The position numbers and the translations under genes were made by a program. From Rugalucina vietnamica (Eukaryota > Mollusca > Bivalvia > Lucinida > Lucinidae), in contig OZ024872.1 in the NCBI GenBank assembly GCA_964017185.1, positions 63,109,817 to 63,173,816 of the forward strand: 64,000 nucleotides of DNA. Reading direction: 5' to 3'. The notes beneath the pieces were generated by a model, which saw only the letters and a program-made list of their open reading frames with translations, had not been told where the DNA came from and did no database searches. Shown here one piece after another: positions 52,733 through 63,220 of this stretch. The first letter of the stretch is position 1, and the number at the start of each line of letters is the position of its first letter.

Positions 52733-55700
52733 GTAGGTAATTTTCTCACATAATAATAATGACGATATCTAGGAAAGTATGTTTACTTTGATTAAATGTT
52801 CAAATCAGTAAGTTTCCATGACCACTCTTTAAATTTCAATATGATACATACAAAACTGCAAAAGTATAGCATTTGCTTATTCCTTATTGTTTGACATCTA
52901 TGTGAACTTAATGTACCAGTCACATATGAACGGATAGCGCCACCCGACGCCGAACGGATAGAAATTTAGCGAAACATTAATATTAGAGAGGTTGAGAAAA
53001 TGAACTTGTAACTTGTACGTGTACGTGTAGAACAGTTTTATCCCCAAACTTCGTCATTTATTACGTTCAAAATACTCGCTACACGTTGAGAATCAGTTAG
53101 GCTGTGAATGAAATAAATTTGCGACTAGTAAGTTTTTTTATATGTTTCCATTGATAGGTCAGGTAGGTACAAGCAGAAACGAAGTTCGATGAAGCGTTGC
53201 CAAATCGTTTTGCACGTGCAGCCGAAGTATATCTGCCAAAGGCGAATCGACGTACATGTGACCATATATGTATGTATATACTTTATGAAATCTACACGTA
53301 CACGTTCGATTTTCTCAAACGATTTTACACTCAAAACGATCGTGTACGGGTAAATAAAGCTACAAGTACACGTACACGTTACAAGTTTATTTTCTCAACC
53401 TCTCTAATTTTATCCGGTGGTGGAATTAGTCTTGATACGATCGGACGCTATCGCTAAACGTGTGAGAAACGCGTGAGAAACGCATAAGCCGCACGAGTAA
53501 CGAACGAGTAATGGATAAGAAACGGACATATACCGGATAACTAACGCATATTACCGAATGAGTAACGAATGCATAACGTACAAAACGAATATGTACCGCA
53601 CGAGGAACGGACAAAACTTTCTTCTAACGGTCAATGAACGTATATCACCTGTCACGTGCAAATCGAGTAAGAAAATCGAGGCAGTCAGATTTTTGGGTCA
53701 TTACTTCATGATGCCACCAAGGCGGGGAAAGTTCACGAAACATGGTGCAAAGATTCGTAGGCCTTGTATTGTTTGATAGATGTGAAAGATATTTGCTTGC
53801 TTTTCCTGACAATTGCAATTATCCAGTGACAATATTTCTTTGATACCTTTGCACGTTTTGTATTCTTTAGACACAGCCCCAGAGTTCACCAACCTGGACC
53901 ACACGGTGATAATCTACAGCTCTTGGGTAGCAGGCGCTGTACTCTACACGGTGTCAGCAGATGACAAAGATAGCTATGATGTTGACTCGCTGGAAGTTAC
54001 CATGGATGATGATATATCAGGATACTACATCTTTGATCTTACCTCTTGTGAGTGGCATATAAACATTCCGAATCATAACCCCCCAGTAATTTTATATTAC
54101 CGATCGTTCCAAGGCGATACTTCTGTTGTGGTTCTAATTGTTTTGTGTTTTGGAGACGAATTTTTGTGCTGTTTGAGCCTTATGTACGTTTTCATATAGC
54201 TGCTCACTCGGCTTACGACATGTTTTCATGCTATAAGTACTTAAGTGTCATTTTAGCTTTTTCCCACCCCTCGGTTTATGGAGTGGGAATTTCTTTCTGA
54301 TTGCGCCATTTCCTGATCATTGCATATTTGTACTTTTTTCTAAATTGCATACTTTTATCTTCATGAGTTACAAAATGTACAATCTGATACAGATATTTCC
54401 ATAAAAGAAATTATATAATGAATAAATGAAAAGAAAGTAAGATAAAGCAGTGACGAGGAACTGTTACATCCAGAACAAAAGCATTCTCTCAAAAGAAAAT
54501 TGGAAAAATAGCTAATCTGACTAATTGGATTGAAATAATGCAACATTTACATTTTCATATCTCAAAAATTATACCACCAATTTTAATGGAATTTTCCGCA
54601 AACATAAATCAATTATGCTTGCGCGTTGTCTGTATTTTTATAGAAATTGATTGTCCACAACTTAAAAAAAATATTTAGTTTATCTAACAAGACTCAAAAA
54701 TGAAAAGTCGCTAAAAAGCCACGCCATTGAAGAATTTAATAGTTTCATAGCGGCGTCTCAGAAAAGTATCATATCCAGCTCATATCCCGTATCCCCAACC
54801 CCACGAGCTTGCAAATAAGTTTACAAGCAATGAAAAATCATATGATGTAGTAGCGTTATTGGTCATCTCTGGGATGCGTTTAAAAACAGGCGTATGCGAA
54901 ACACCGTGTTGTTTCAAGAAATCCGCAGTAACTGAAGTAGATCCTTGTGGAGGAGTGGAGAAACATCCCACAAGGATTCATTATGAAATTAATAAATATG
55001 TTTTATCCATGAGGAAGAGGTGTCCCTGTGTCATCCAGGCCCATTCTGGACACATAGGATATTAACTGACTATGATAAACTTCACTGCTGTGGTATCCGA
55101 ATAACTTGCATTCTGTTATCAGTTCAACCCGGTTATTGTGACTTTTTGTTTTTCAGTCATATTATATAAACATCTAATTTATTACATTACAGTCCATCGA
55201 TTTTTATGAAAATTACAGAAAGTAAATAAGAATAGATGAACTAAATTTGTTGTAAATTTCATGAAGAACGGTTTATTTATTTTTGCGTTATGTCCAAAAG
55301 GGTAAGTGTTGCGTTAGAAGTGCCTCACAGTGCAGTTACTGTAGTAGAAATATTAGTAGTTGTAGTAGGCGATTTACTCTCTTAATTTCACAAGCCTCCC
55401 TGTTCTTGTTTTTATTTTAATTTTTACGTACAAAAATTCTTGTTTCAGATGAAGTGACTCTCATAACGTCATTTCCACGAGAAAACCCGTCTACAATTCT
55501 GACATTTACAGTAACCGACCAGTGCGGTAATTCCAACACAGGGCAGCTTGAAATAATTGTCAAAAACCAGGTATTTTTGAAAACTTATCTTTAATTCATA
55601 GATGTCTGTACATGCCATGCTCACTGCTAACCCAGATGGTGATGAAACATTTAAAAGCATTTGACATCACATCAACAACAATAATGCGCGTTCGTTATGT

Positions 55701-56918
55701 ACCATCGAAGACGGTCGTATCAAAATGAAAACGATACCAACTGACCATTTTGTGAAAAGCCAAATTGTCCAGAATATAACACGGTCATTTTATATTGGTC
55801 ATTTTAAGTCGGTTGAATCACTTCAGAGACAAAAGCATCTGGTATCATTTCATTTAAATGCATCATTCTAATTTTAAATTCCAAACTATCATCTTTTCTG
55901 CTTCATTAGTTTTGTAGATTCACATTTTACATGAACTTTATACTATCAGTTTCCAGTGGTTTCCAATCTCCCCAAAGTCATCTCTATAGCAGAGGAGACG
56001 ACCGCAGAAGTTCTGCTCGCCACTTTAACTATAACTGACGCGGATGACTCTATATTCACATCGGAAAACTTTAACATCGACCCTGATCCATCATCGATAG
56101 AGATACGCTCCGAAGGCTCTAACAGTATGTGAGAGAGTGTCAGTCACCTTCGGATAGGCATTCACAAAACACTTTTTTTGCAGCTAGGGCCACGAAAAAA
56201 AAGGCTAAAACATTAACTAATTTGCTAGACACGAAACAGCTTGCTCGGAAGACTATGTGCTACGTCTTTGCTCCTGAGTTCCTTTAAAACATTTTTTCCA
56301 GTTTTACTCTTTTATATACTGGAAGCTAGTCTATTTCTAATGGCCCTTGTATTAAGAATCATATGGTCAGAGAACATAGCAATACTTTTGGTATCCTTAC
56401 CATAAAGATTTTAATTTTGATAGACTGACGACTGTCTAGTTCCAATCTTGATTTGTGATTCCTATTCTTGCAGCAAGAAGCATATATTCCACAGCCGGTG
56501 CTAACTATGACTATACCAGCCAACAGATATACATCATGGACTTCAGTGTAGATGATGGAACGGATGTTTCAAACAGAGGATATGCACTACTCTACATCAC
56601 AAAGAATGACCCGCCGAAAATAACCAATTTAGGACGTAAGAGAAATCAAATAAGAAATTAGTAAATGGATTTTTACAAGAAATATATACTGTTATAAATA
56701 AATTAATTAAAAAATAAATAAATAAATAAATGCTATACGTTTTCATGTATTGATTCTGATACAAGTTGTCTGATGACCAGAATTTTGATTACAGGTCTTA
56801 TCATGGTTATTCTATTTTTAATTATATATACCTACACGTACATATCCATGAATCAATAGCAGCCAGCCATTATGGACCGGTCTTCCGTTTTTGAAAACAA
56901 TATGTCTGTATTCACAAA

Positions 56919-56954
<36 letters not shown>

Positions 56955-56964
56955 AAAAAAAAAA

Positions 56965-57000
<36 letters not shown>

Positions 57001-59810
57001 GCCAAAACTTGCAGTATCAAACAACAGCATGCATGTTAAAGTTAGGTTTATGTTTTTATGGCTCTAATATCATTTTGCTTTCCAGAGGCGGCATACATGA
57101 ACACATCCTTTGTGTCTACAGTTAACGGAGAAACCTTGTTCACAATAGAAACATCGGACACAGAATCTGACGCGTTAACATATACAATCACATGTGATCC
57201 TAGCGATTGTCCAATAGACAAAAGTCCAAAAGGTATGAGTCCAAATATACTGTCCAAATATACTTTAGCGCATCTACAGAAAATTCAAGGAGCAATAATA
57301 TAATTTTTGGTAATAGTATTTTTTGCCATCTTTACTCACTAGAATATATCAGCCGTTAAAAAGAGGAACAAAGCTATGCAACATAATGTGAACTTCATTG
57401 TTCATAAATATTCGTTAGCTAGTACGTAAATCTCCTACATGTATATGTACCTGTCGATTACTCTACTACCTGGAATATCATTGCTAGTATTTGCATTTAT
57501 GTTACAAGTTTTTAACAAACGACAACCAAACACATTATTAATAAAGATTTGAACAACCCAGACACAGCAGCGTTTATTACAAGTATATAAAACTGTTTTC
57601 AGATGGAGTAATCAAGACAACATCAGATTTTCAAGGTCTATACGAGCCAGGCTATGATCTGACAATAACTATTGAGGATCCCATCACTTTACTCGCGGAT
57701 ACAAAGGCTTTCACTATCCTTGTTCAAGGCATGTATTTCTTAAGTGTAGATTAATAATTTTATAAAATATATTCGTTTGAACAATATTTTTAGTACAATT
57801 AACAAATACTTTTTGTTAGGATTCGAAATCACACCGTACGTCTTTTAGATACAATGTATCTGTTGTAGAAGTCATGTGTATTATCGTCGCCAGTTTATAA
57901 GGGGTAACTGATGAGGGTTCAGTACCCAAAATTGCGCAATACGGCCCATGCTACCTCCCTTTGAACGTTTTACTGCTTCCAAAGGTTCAAACTTTTATAT
58001 TTTATTTATTCATTACCAACGTTTGGTACATCTTGTGGCAGCATTAAGAGGTCACAGCAATGTCCTTTAGACACTGTGATTGGCACATTGAACGATACTG
58101 GTGAGTTTTAACAGGACGAAAAAAGTAAATATGGTGCAATATAACAGGTTCAATTTTAAGAATATTTTAAATTGCTCCTTTTTCTTTGGCTGCTTGCGGA
58201 TGTGTTTTACCTTCCATTATTGTAACACTCCCTTATAAAGGTCAGTTCACAATATGCTAACGTGCTTTTTTAATTTTAGAAATTACATATAGACCACAAA
58301 TTACCAACCTACCACTGGTAGACCCTGTGTTGATATCCGAGGGTACTCCCCTGGACACTATTGTGTACACTTTGAGTTACATTGATCTAGACAAGAGTGA
58401 GACTCATACTATATATGCTGAACTTGACCCTGGATGGGCGTGGAATTACTTCGCATTGAATTCTACAAGTAGGTATTTACTTTGAAAGACCAAGTAGTGG
58501 GCCTGTTTAATAATAAGCAAAACGACCAAAAACACACTTGAAAAGAACTAAAGAAAATTTGGCTCAAGTCCATTATAAGACTAAAATACTTCGGTGTTCA
58601 AATGTATTAATGTGCATGATTGATTTACTAATAATATATTACTGCGTATGGCTATTACTAGTTATGTAAATTGTTATGTATAAATGCGCATAATTTATAC
58701 GGCAGATAAGCAGAAGCCCAAACATAATATGCGCAACCATACGCTTACTACGGCGAACTATTTTAACAGGTTGACAAGTCGACAGGGTTGACAGCTCGAC
58801 AGGTTGACAAGGTTGACAGGTAGACAGGGTTGACACGTCGACAGGGTTGACAGGTCGACGGGGTTGACAGGTCGACAGGTTGACAGGGTCGACAGGTTGA
58901 CAGGGTTGACAGGTCGACAGGGTTGACAGGTCGACAGGTTGACAGGGTCGACAGGTAGACAGGGTTGACAGGTCGACAGGGTTGACAGGTCGACAGGTTG
59001 AAAGGGTCGACAGGTTGACAGGGTTGACAGGTCGACAGGGTTGACAGATTGAGATTCCACGCTATTGGGTAACATATTTTCCCGCGACGTAATGAACGTT
59101 TGACGTCATCTTAGGTAACGTATTGTTGCGGCAACATGTAACATAGTATTTATAGCTGTCGACCTGTCAACCTGTCGACCCTGTCAACCTGTTAACTTTG
59201 TCGACCCGTTAATCTTGCAAATTGTTAACTATGTAAACTATGTAGTAATGCAAAAACAAAAACAGGTAGACAGGGTTGACAGGTCGACAGGTTGACAGGG
59301 TCGACAGGTTGACAGGTCGACAGGGTTGACAAGGTTGACAGGTCGACAGAGTCGACAGGGTCGACAGGTCGACAGGGTTGACAGATTGAGATTCCACACT
59401 ATTGGGCAACATGTTTTCCCGCGACGTCATTGTTGTGGCAACATGTAACATAATATTTATAGCTGTCGACCTGTCAACCTATCGACCCTGTCGACCTGTC
59501 GACCCTGTCGACCTGTCAACGTTGTCGACCCGTCAATCTTGCAATATGTGACTATATAAACTATGTAGTTATTATAAAAAAAAATAAATAATAAAAATAA
59601 ATAATAAAAAAAAATAAAATAAACAAAACCGATTTACGTATGAACGTGAAGAAAACATCCTCAAGGGACTATTTTAGTCTTATACTGGACTTGACCCGAA
59701 AAATTTCATCAAACGAAAGAGAAGTTTATTCGTAAGCTCTGGTTACAATTTACAGACAGAAGATAACGGTAATCTTATTAAGGGTGTGCAGCATGGATCA
59801 ACACACACTT

Positions 59811-59868
<58 letters not shown>

Positions 59869-60141
59869 CGAAAGAGAGAGAGAAATGTGATGAAAAATAT
59901 ATACCCACTGCTGCACGCGTGTTTCCATCGATGTAACAATTTTGCAGGTGGTGTCATAAGTACAGCCAATAATGTGATAGACTACGAGTTTCTTGATTCC
60001 TACACAGCAAATTTAACCATAGTTGTGACTGATAGCTTTGGACCAACATCCGCAACAGTCAGTATTGAATTTGGTGACATCAATGAGGCGCCATACTTCA
60101 GCCAAACTAAGTATACGCTGGAGCCAGCGGAAGAAGGAGCA
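50179..60141 (+). CDS. Gene C (5' part): divergent cadherin-repeat protein
   Basis: First 632 residues of a secreted or membrane protein. Exons: 50179-50236, 50610-50687, 50979-51158, 51793-51874, 52527-52732, 53871-54047, 55449-55570, 55950-56124, 56474-56635, 57086-57232, 57603-57728, 58280-58468, 59948-60141. The start ATG gives the signal peptide MKYLVGKWLLFFSLFYSA. Residues about 20-200 form an N-terminal beta-rich module; about 200-632 hold cadherin-like repeats with TAPEFTNLDHTV, SADDKDSYDVDS, TVTDQCGNSN, TITDADDS, DPPKITNL and DINEAPYF. Calcium-binding signatures are mostly degenerate; only DINEAPYF matches DxNxxPxF well. The last exon ends in phase 0 at GTATGC, and no further exon is seen to 64 kb, so the gene presumably continues outside the window. 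The donor at 57729 is GC. Confidence 0.75.
50405..50470. mobile_element. Hairpin MITE fragment
   Basis: GAGCCGCGTCATGAGAAAAC and CGAAAACAAAGGCGCAGATT remain, then the sequence diverges. It lies in intron 1 of gene C. Confidence 0.55.
51226..51480 (-). mobile_element. Retroelement 3' tail (reverse)
   Basis: AATGATCAGGAAATGGCACA, CCGAAGTGGGAAAAAACTAA, AAGCCGAGTGAGCAGCCACT and CCTTGGAATGATCAGTAA match the reverse complement of the tail at 60.7-61.0 kb. It lies in an intron of gene C. Confidence 0.7.
52982..53409. mobile_element. 430-bp MITE
   Basis: ATTAGAGAGGTTGAGAAAAT + GAACTTGTAACTTGTACGTG at left is matched by CACGTTACAAGTTTATTTTC + TCAACCTCTCTAAT at right. The inverted repeats are about 50 bp; no coding content. 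It lies in an intron of gene C. Confidence 0.75.
53455..53615. repeat. Degenerate short-period repeat 'GAGTAACGAAC'
   Basis: Variants of GAGTAACGAAC, GAGAAACGCAT and GATAAGAAACGGAC follow each other at roughly 10-13 bp spacing. It is CpG-containing in an otherwise AT-rich intron. Confidence 0.5.
53871..60141 (+). CDS. Gene C cadherin-like repeat exons
   Basis: Eight exons encode about 430 residues, roughly four repeats. Each repeat starts near a Pro-rich linker (APEFTNL, FPVVSNLPKV, PPKITNLG, RPQITNLPLV, EAPYFSQ) and ends in a [TS](V/I)xDxx(G/N)-type strand. Repeat boundaries fall inside exons. Their acidic residues are fewer than in classical cadherins. Confidence 0.75.
54075..54350 (+). 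mobile_element. Retroelement 3' tail
   Basis: TAATTTTATATTACCGATCG + TTCCAAGGCGATACTTCTGT through GAGTGGGAATTTCTTTCTGA and TTGCGCCATTTCCTGATCAT. It is a diverged copy beginning 28 bp after a donor of gene C. Confidence 0.72.
54541..55338 (+). mobile_element. Tc1/mariner-like remnant, second copy
   Basis: It is in reverse orientation to 47086-47893 and lacks the left terminus. The frame at 54859-55065 contains VISGMRLKTGVCETPCCFKK and SMRKRCPCVIQAHSGHI, so it is transposase-derived. The right end GTAAGTGTTGCGTTAGAAGT + GCCTCACAGTG matches the TIR. Confidence 0.6.
56918..57000. repeat. (AAC)n and poly-A tract
   Basis: An AAC run of about ten units passes into about 50 A residues, then the exon-57086 intron end. 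The Phe/Val-rich minus frame here is an artefact. Confidence 0.85.
58765..59540. repeat. Octamer (GTYGACAG)n arrays forming two foldback units
   Basis: Array 58768-59052 and array 59264-59388 consist of GTTGACAG and GTCGACAG octamers in irregular order. Each is followed by a spacer (GATTGAGATTCCACGCTATT, TTTTCCCGCGACGT, CAACATGTAACATA) and a shorter array in the opposite sense (CTGTCAAC/CTGTCGAC at 59157-59213 and 59463-59537). The whole unit is thus repeated twice and each unit can fold back. It lies in an intron of gene C. Confidence 0.85.
59809..59882. repeat. (AC)n(AG)n microsatellite
   Basis: Short CA run followed by about 25 AG dinucleotides, ending about 65 bp before the acceptor of exon 59948-60141. 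Confidence 0.9.
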
Positions 60142-60385
60142 GTATGCATTTTGTTATAATAATCTTTCAGTATCCACGAGAAAGGTTGATTTTTCATTCG
60201 AAAACAAAGGAAAAAAATACAAATATTATCTTGGTGCTTGATCTGATGCCACTTTCTTGTCGTTGTATAATATGTTTGTTTGTCTATCTGTCGTTTGTAT
60301 AATTACATGTATGTTATATTCATGTTTTGAGAGTACCAAGGAAGATTTACTTTGCTAACTGGGGCACCTCGTTTAATAAAGTGTT

Positions 60386-60403
60386 AATTTGCTTACTTAC
60401 TTA

Positions 60404-60442
<39 letters not shown>

Positions 60443-60443
60443 T
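60386..60443. repeat. (CTTA)n microsatellite
   Basis: About 13 CTTA/TTAC units starting GCTTACTTACTTATTTACTT. Confidence 0.9.
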
Positions 60444-60595
60444 CATAGGATGGTTAATATAGTGAGGCACCACCATTGGAAAAGCTGTCACTTACAACGT
60501 GCTCTCTTTGATCACGAATTGTTCCCAATTCGGCATCGAACTTTGACAAAACAAAATTTTGTTTTGTATTTTCCAGCTCCTGCTCCCTCTTCACA

Positions 60596-61153
60596 TATGA
60601 GCCACCTCGTGGAAAAACCAACAATGTGGTTTCCGAACAGGTCCGACACAAACCAACCTGTACAAGCACAGAAAAGAGGTAGAAGCTTGGAATTTCAGAT
60701 TTAAGAAGAAAAGGAAGTGTAAAAGGTTTAAGCCCGCCAGTAACTTTGTGTTACTGATCGTTCCAAGTCGATACTTCTGTAGTGGTTCTTTTTGTTTTAT
60801 GTCTTGGTGTTTAAAATTTTTTGTGCTGTTGGCGCCTTATGTATGTTTTCATATTTTTAGTTAAGTTAAGGTAACTGAGTGGCCACCTATTGGGAAAATA
60901 GCTGCTCATTCGGCTTACGATATGTTTCATGGTATAAGTACCTGATTGTTAGTTTGGTTTTTTCCCACCTCGGTTTTTGGAGTGGGAATCTTTTTCTGAT
61001 TGCGCCTTTTCCTGATCTTTGCCTACTTGTACCTTTGTACTATCCGTGTAGCGAAAACAAAGGCGCTGATCAGCTTCGCGGTTACCGCAAAGCTGATCTG
61101 CGTCTTTGTTTTCGCATATGTAGATTGTTGGTTTTCCCACGAGGCGGCTCATA
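60596..61153. mobile_element. Hairpin MITE split by a retroelement tail
   Basis: The left half (60596-60722, ATGAGCCACCTCGTGGAAAA) and the right half (61036-61153, TATCCGTGTAGCGAAAACAA to GAGGCGGCTCAT) together make a full MITE. Between them lies a tail copy (TTTAAGCCCGCCAGTAACTT to TGCCTACTTGTACC). TGTA borders the tail on both sides. Confidence 0.75.
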
Positions 61154-62407
61154 TAATCCTCAAAAAACAAAAAAATCTAAGGGCCACTGTAATATTTTCC
61201 ATATATTCTTGTGTAAAGCACCCAATACTTAACCAAAATTTAATGGCACTTCCCAAGGTCACAGAATGCCTGTTTCATTTGATTCGTTTCAGATAATGCT
61301 TCGAAGTAACTGACTAAAAGAAGTTTGAAAAAGCATATGTCCTCCCAAAGTCCATGGAACAGTTTTTGCATTTTTTCAAAAATCCTGAAATTATGGCATT
61401 TTTCTGAAAGTCCACAGATTCTCGTCAATTCAACTTAAGTTTGATTTTTCCATGAAAGTCACTTTTAAAGGCATTGCAGCAAATGTTCACACTGGTAAAC
61501 GTAAACGCACTGGCTAAGGCACGAACGTATTGGCTAAGGCAATTTCAACGCTATGGCTAAGAAAGAAAATGGCGGATAGGGGGACACATGTGCAGGTTTG
61601 TTGTTGTTTTACAGCTTCATTTTCCGATTATCAATGATGACAGCTACTGGCTTGGCGGCGCGGACCCACAAATGAGTCACAAACTTACCTTCGATGGTCC
61701 GATGTCGCAGCTGCAGCCAGTAAAAGTGTAACCTCGACAAAGTGGAGACACTGAACCACGAAATCTCATGATTTTTCATGAAATACTGTTTTTCTATGAT
61801 ATCGTACGCTGTCTTGTTGTTTATACATACGCAAATGATAAATCGGACGCCTTTGAGCACGATTCATGAAAAAAGTGAAATTGAAGGGCCCCCAGCTTGT
61901 GACAATACTTGAAGTTTCATTACAACGCTATTGGCTAAGGAACTGGAAACAACGTATCGGCTAAGACCCCAGAGTTTCTCGGAGGGAAAATGTTATGAAA
62001 TAGTCGTAAGACTCGTAAGTGTATTTCTTAAAGTAGGTTTAAACAAATATCGTATATATGCAACTATCAATGAGGAGCAGGGAATAGTAATCATTTACTA
62101 TTTAATGCCAAAATACATGTAATAGAAAAAAGAGGCAGCCAGTGCACGTCCAACACATCTAGTCAGATTAGCATAAACTCAGTATGTGACAACAATACGT
62201 ATTATCTAAAAGACCTACACTTTCTTTGGAAAGCACACTCCTTCTTGGACGAGCCGAGAGTGGAGGGGGCGGCATGATTTCCAGTGGGAATTAAACAATT
62301 TTGAAAAAAGGGATCTAATTCCCCAATCATTGATCGCATTGTGATGTCCTTAATCCCCTGGTGGGTCATCAATTTCGCTGTATGTTTACATGTACAATTT
62401 TCAAGTA

Positions 62408-62715
62408 AAAAGGTACAAGTAGGCAAAGATCAGGAAAAGGCGCAATCAGAAAAAAGATTCCCACTCCAAAAACCCGAGGTGGGAAAAAACCAAACTAACG
62501 ATCAGGCACTTATACCATGAAACATATCGTAAGCAGTGAGCAGCTATTTTCCCAATAGGTGGCCACTCAGTTACCTTAACTAAAACTATGAAAACACACA
62601 TAAGGCGCCAACAGCACAAAAAAAATTAAACACCAAGGCATAAAACAAGAAGAACCACCACAGAAGTATCGCCTTGGAACGATCAGTAACACAAAGTTAC
62701 TGGCGGGCTTAAACC
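62408..62715 (-). mobile_element. Retroelement 3' tail (reverse)
   Basis: AAGTAGGCAAAGATCAGGAA + AAGGCGCAATCAG, CACTCCAAAAACCCGAGGTG and TCGCCTTGGAACGATCAGTA are the reverse complement of 60.73-61.03 kb. The copy is inserted in the centre of the foldback element. Confidence 0.75.
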
Positions 62716-62963
62716 GGTTTTACAGGCGTCTAATTTACCATCCCTGGGTCATGGTACTCTGTCTAATTCCCAGGGATTGGAATAAATTTGTTGTCTATTC
62801 CCCCCTGTAAGCACCCCCTCGAAGAAAAACATTGATAGGTGCATATATACGATATTTTTTTTCTAACGAAGCTCTAAACCATGTTTGAAAAATAATTTAG
62901 ACCTCAAAACCTACTTTAAGAAATACACTTGTAAACGAGTCTTACGACCATATTATAACATTT

Positions 62964-63220
62964 AGGCGGCCCCCGTGGCCGAGCGGTTAAGAGCGCTGTT
63001 TCTTAATCACTCGATCATCTCACCGCTGTGTCTGGTGTGGGTTTGAGCCCCGCTCTGACCACATGTGAGACAAGCCAAGTTCTGCTTGCGGGTGTGTCAG
63101 GTGGTTTTTCTCGGGGTTCTCCCGTTTTCGCCCCACCTACTGATTGGCCCGTCTCATGTGAGCTGAAATAATCTTGAAAGGGACGTAAAACTGAATTTAG
63201 AAAAAAAAAAAAAAAAAAAA
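62964..63220 (+). mobile_element. tRNA-derived SINE
   Basis: The head GGCCCCCGTGGCCGAGCGGT (written here without the first G run) resembles a tRNA with A box TGGCCGAGCGG and B box GGGTTTGAGCC. It is followed by a tRNA-unrelated body (TTTTTCTCGGGGTTCTCCCG) and a poly-A tail. TATAACATTT flanks both sides (62954-62963, 63221-63230) as the target duplication. Confidence 0.88.

Noticed and set aside
58765..59540. CRISPR-like array
   Set aside because: The repeats are contiguous 8-mers without unique spacers, in a eukaryotic intron. The apparent Cys-Gln-Pro frames are repeat translations.
62966..63050. tRNA gene
   Set aside because: It has A and B boxes but continues into a SINE body with poly-A tail and target duplications, so it is a tRNA-derived SINE head.
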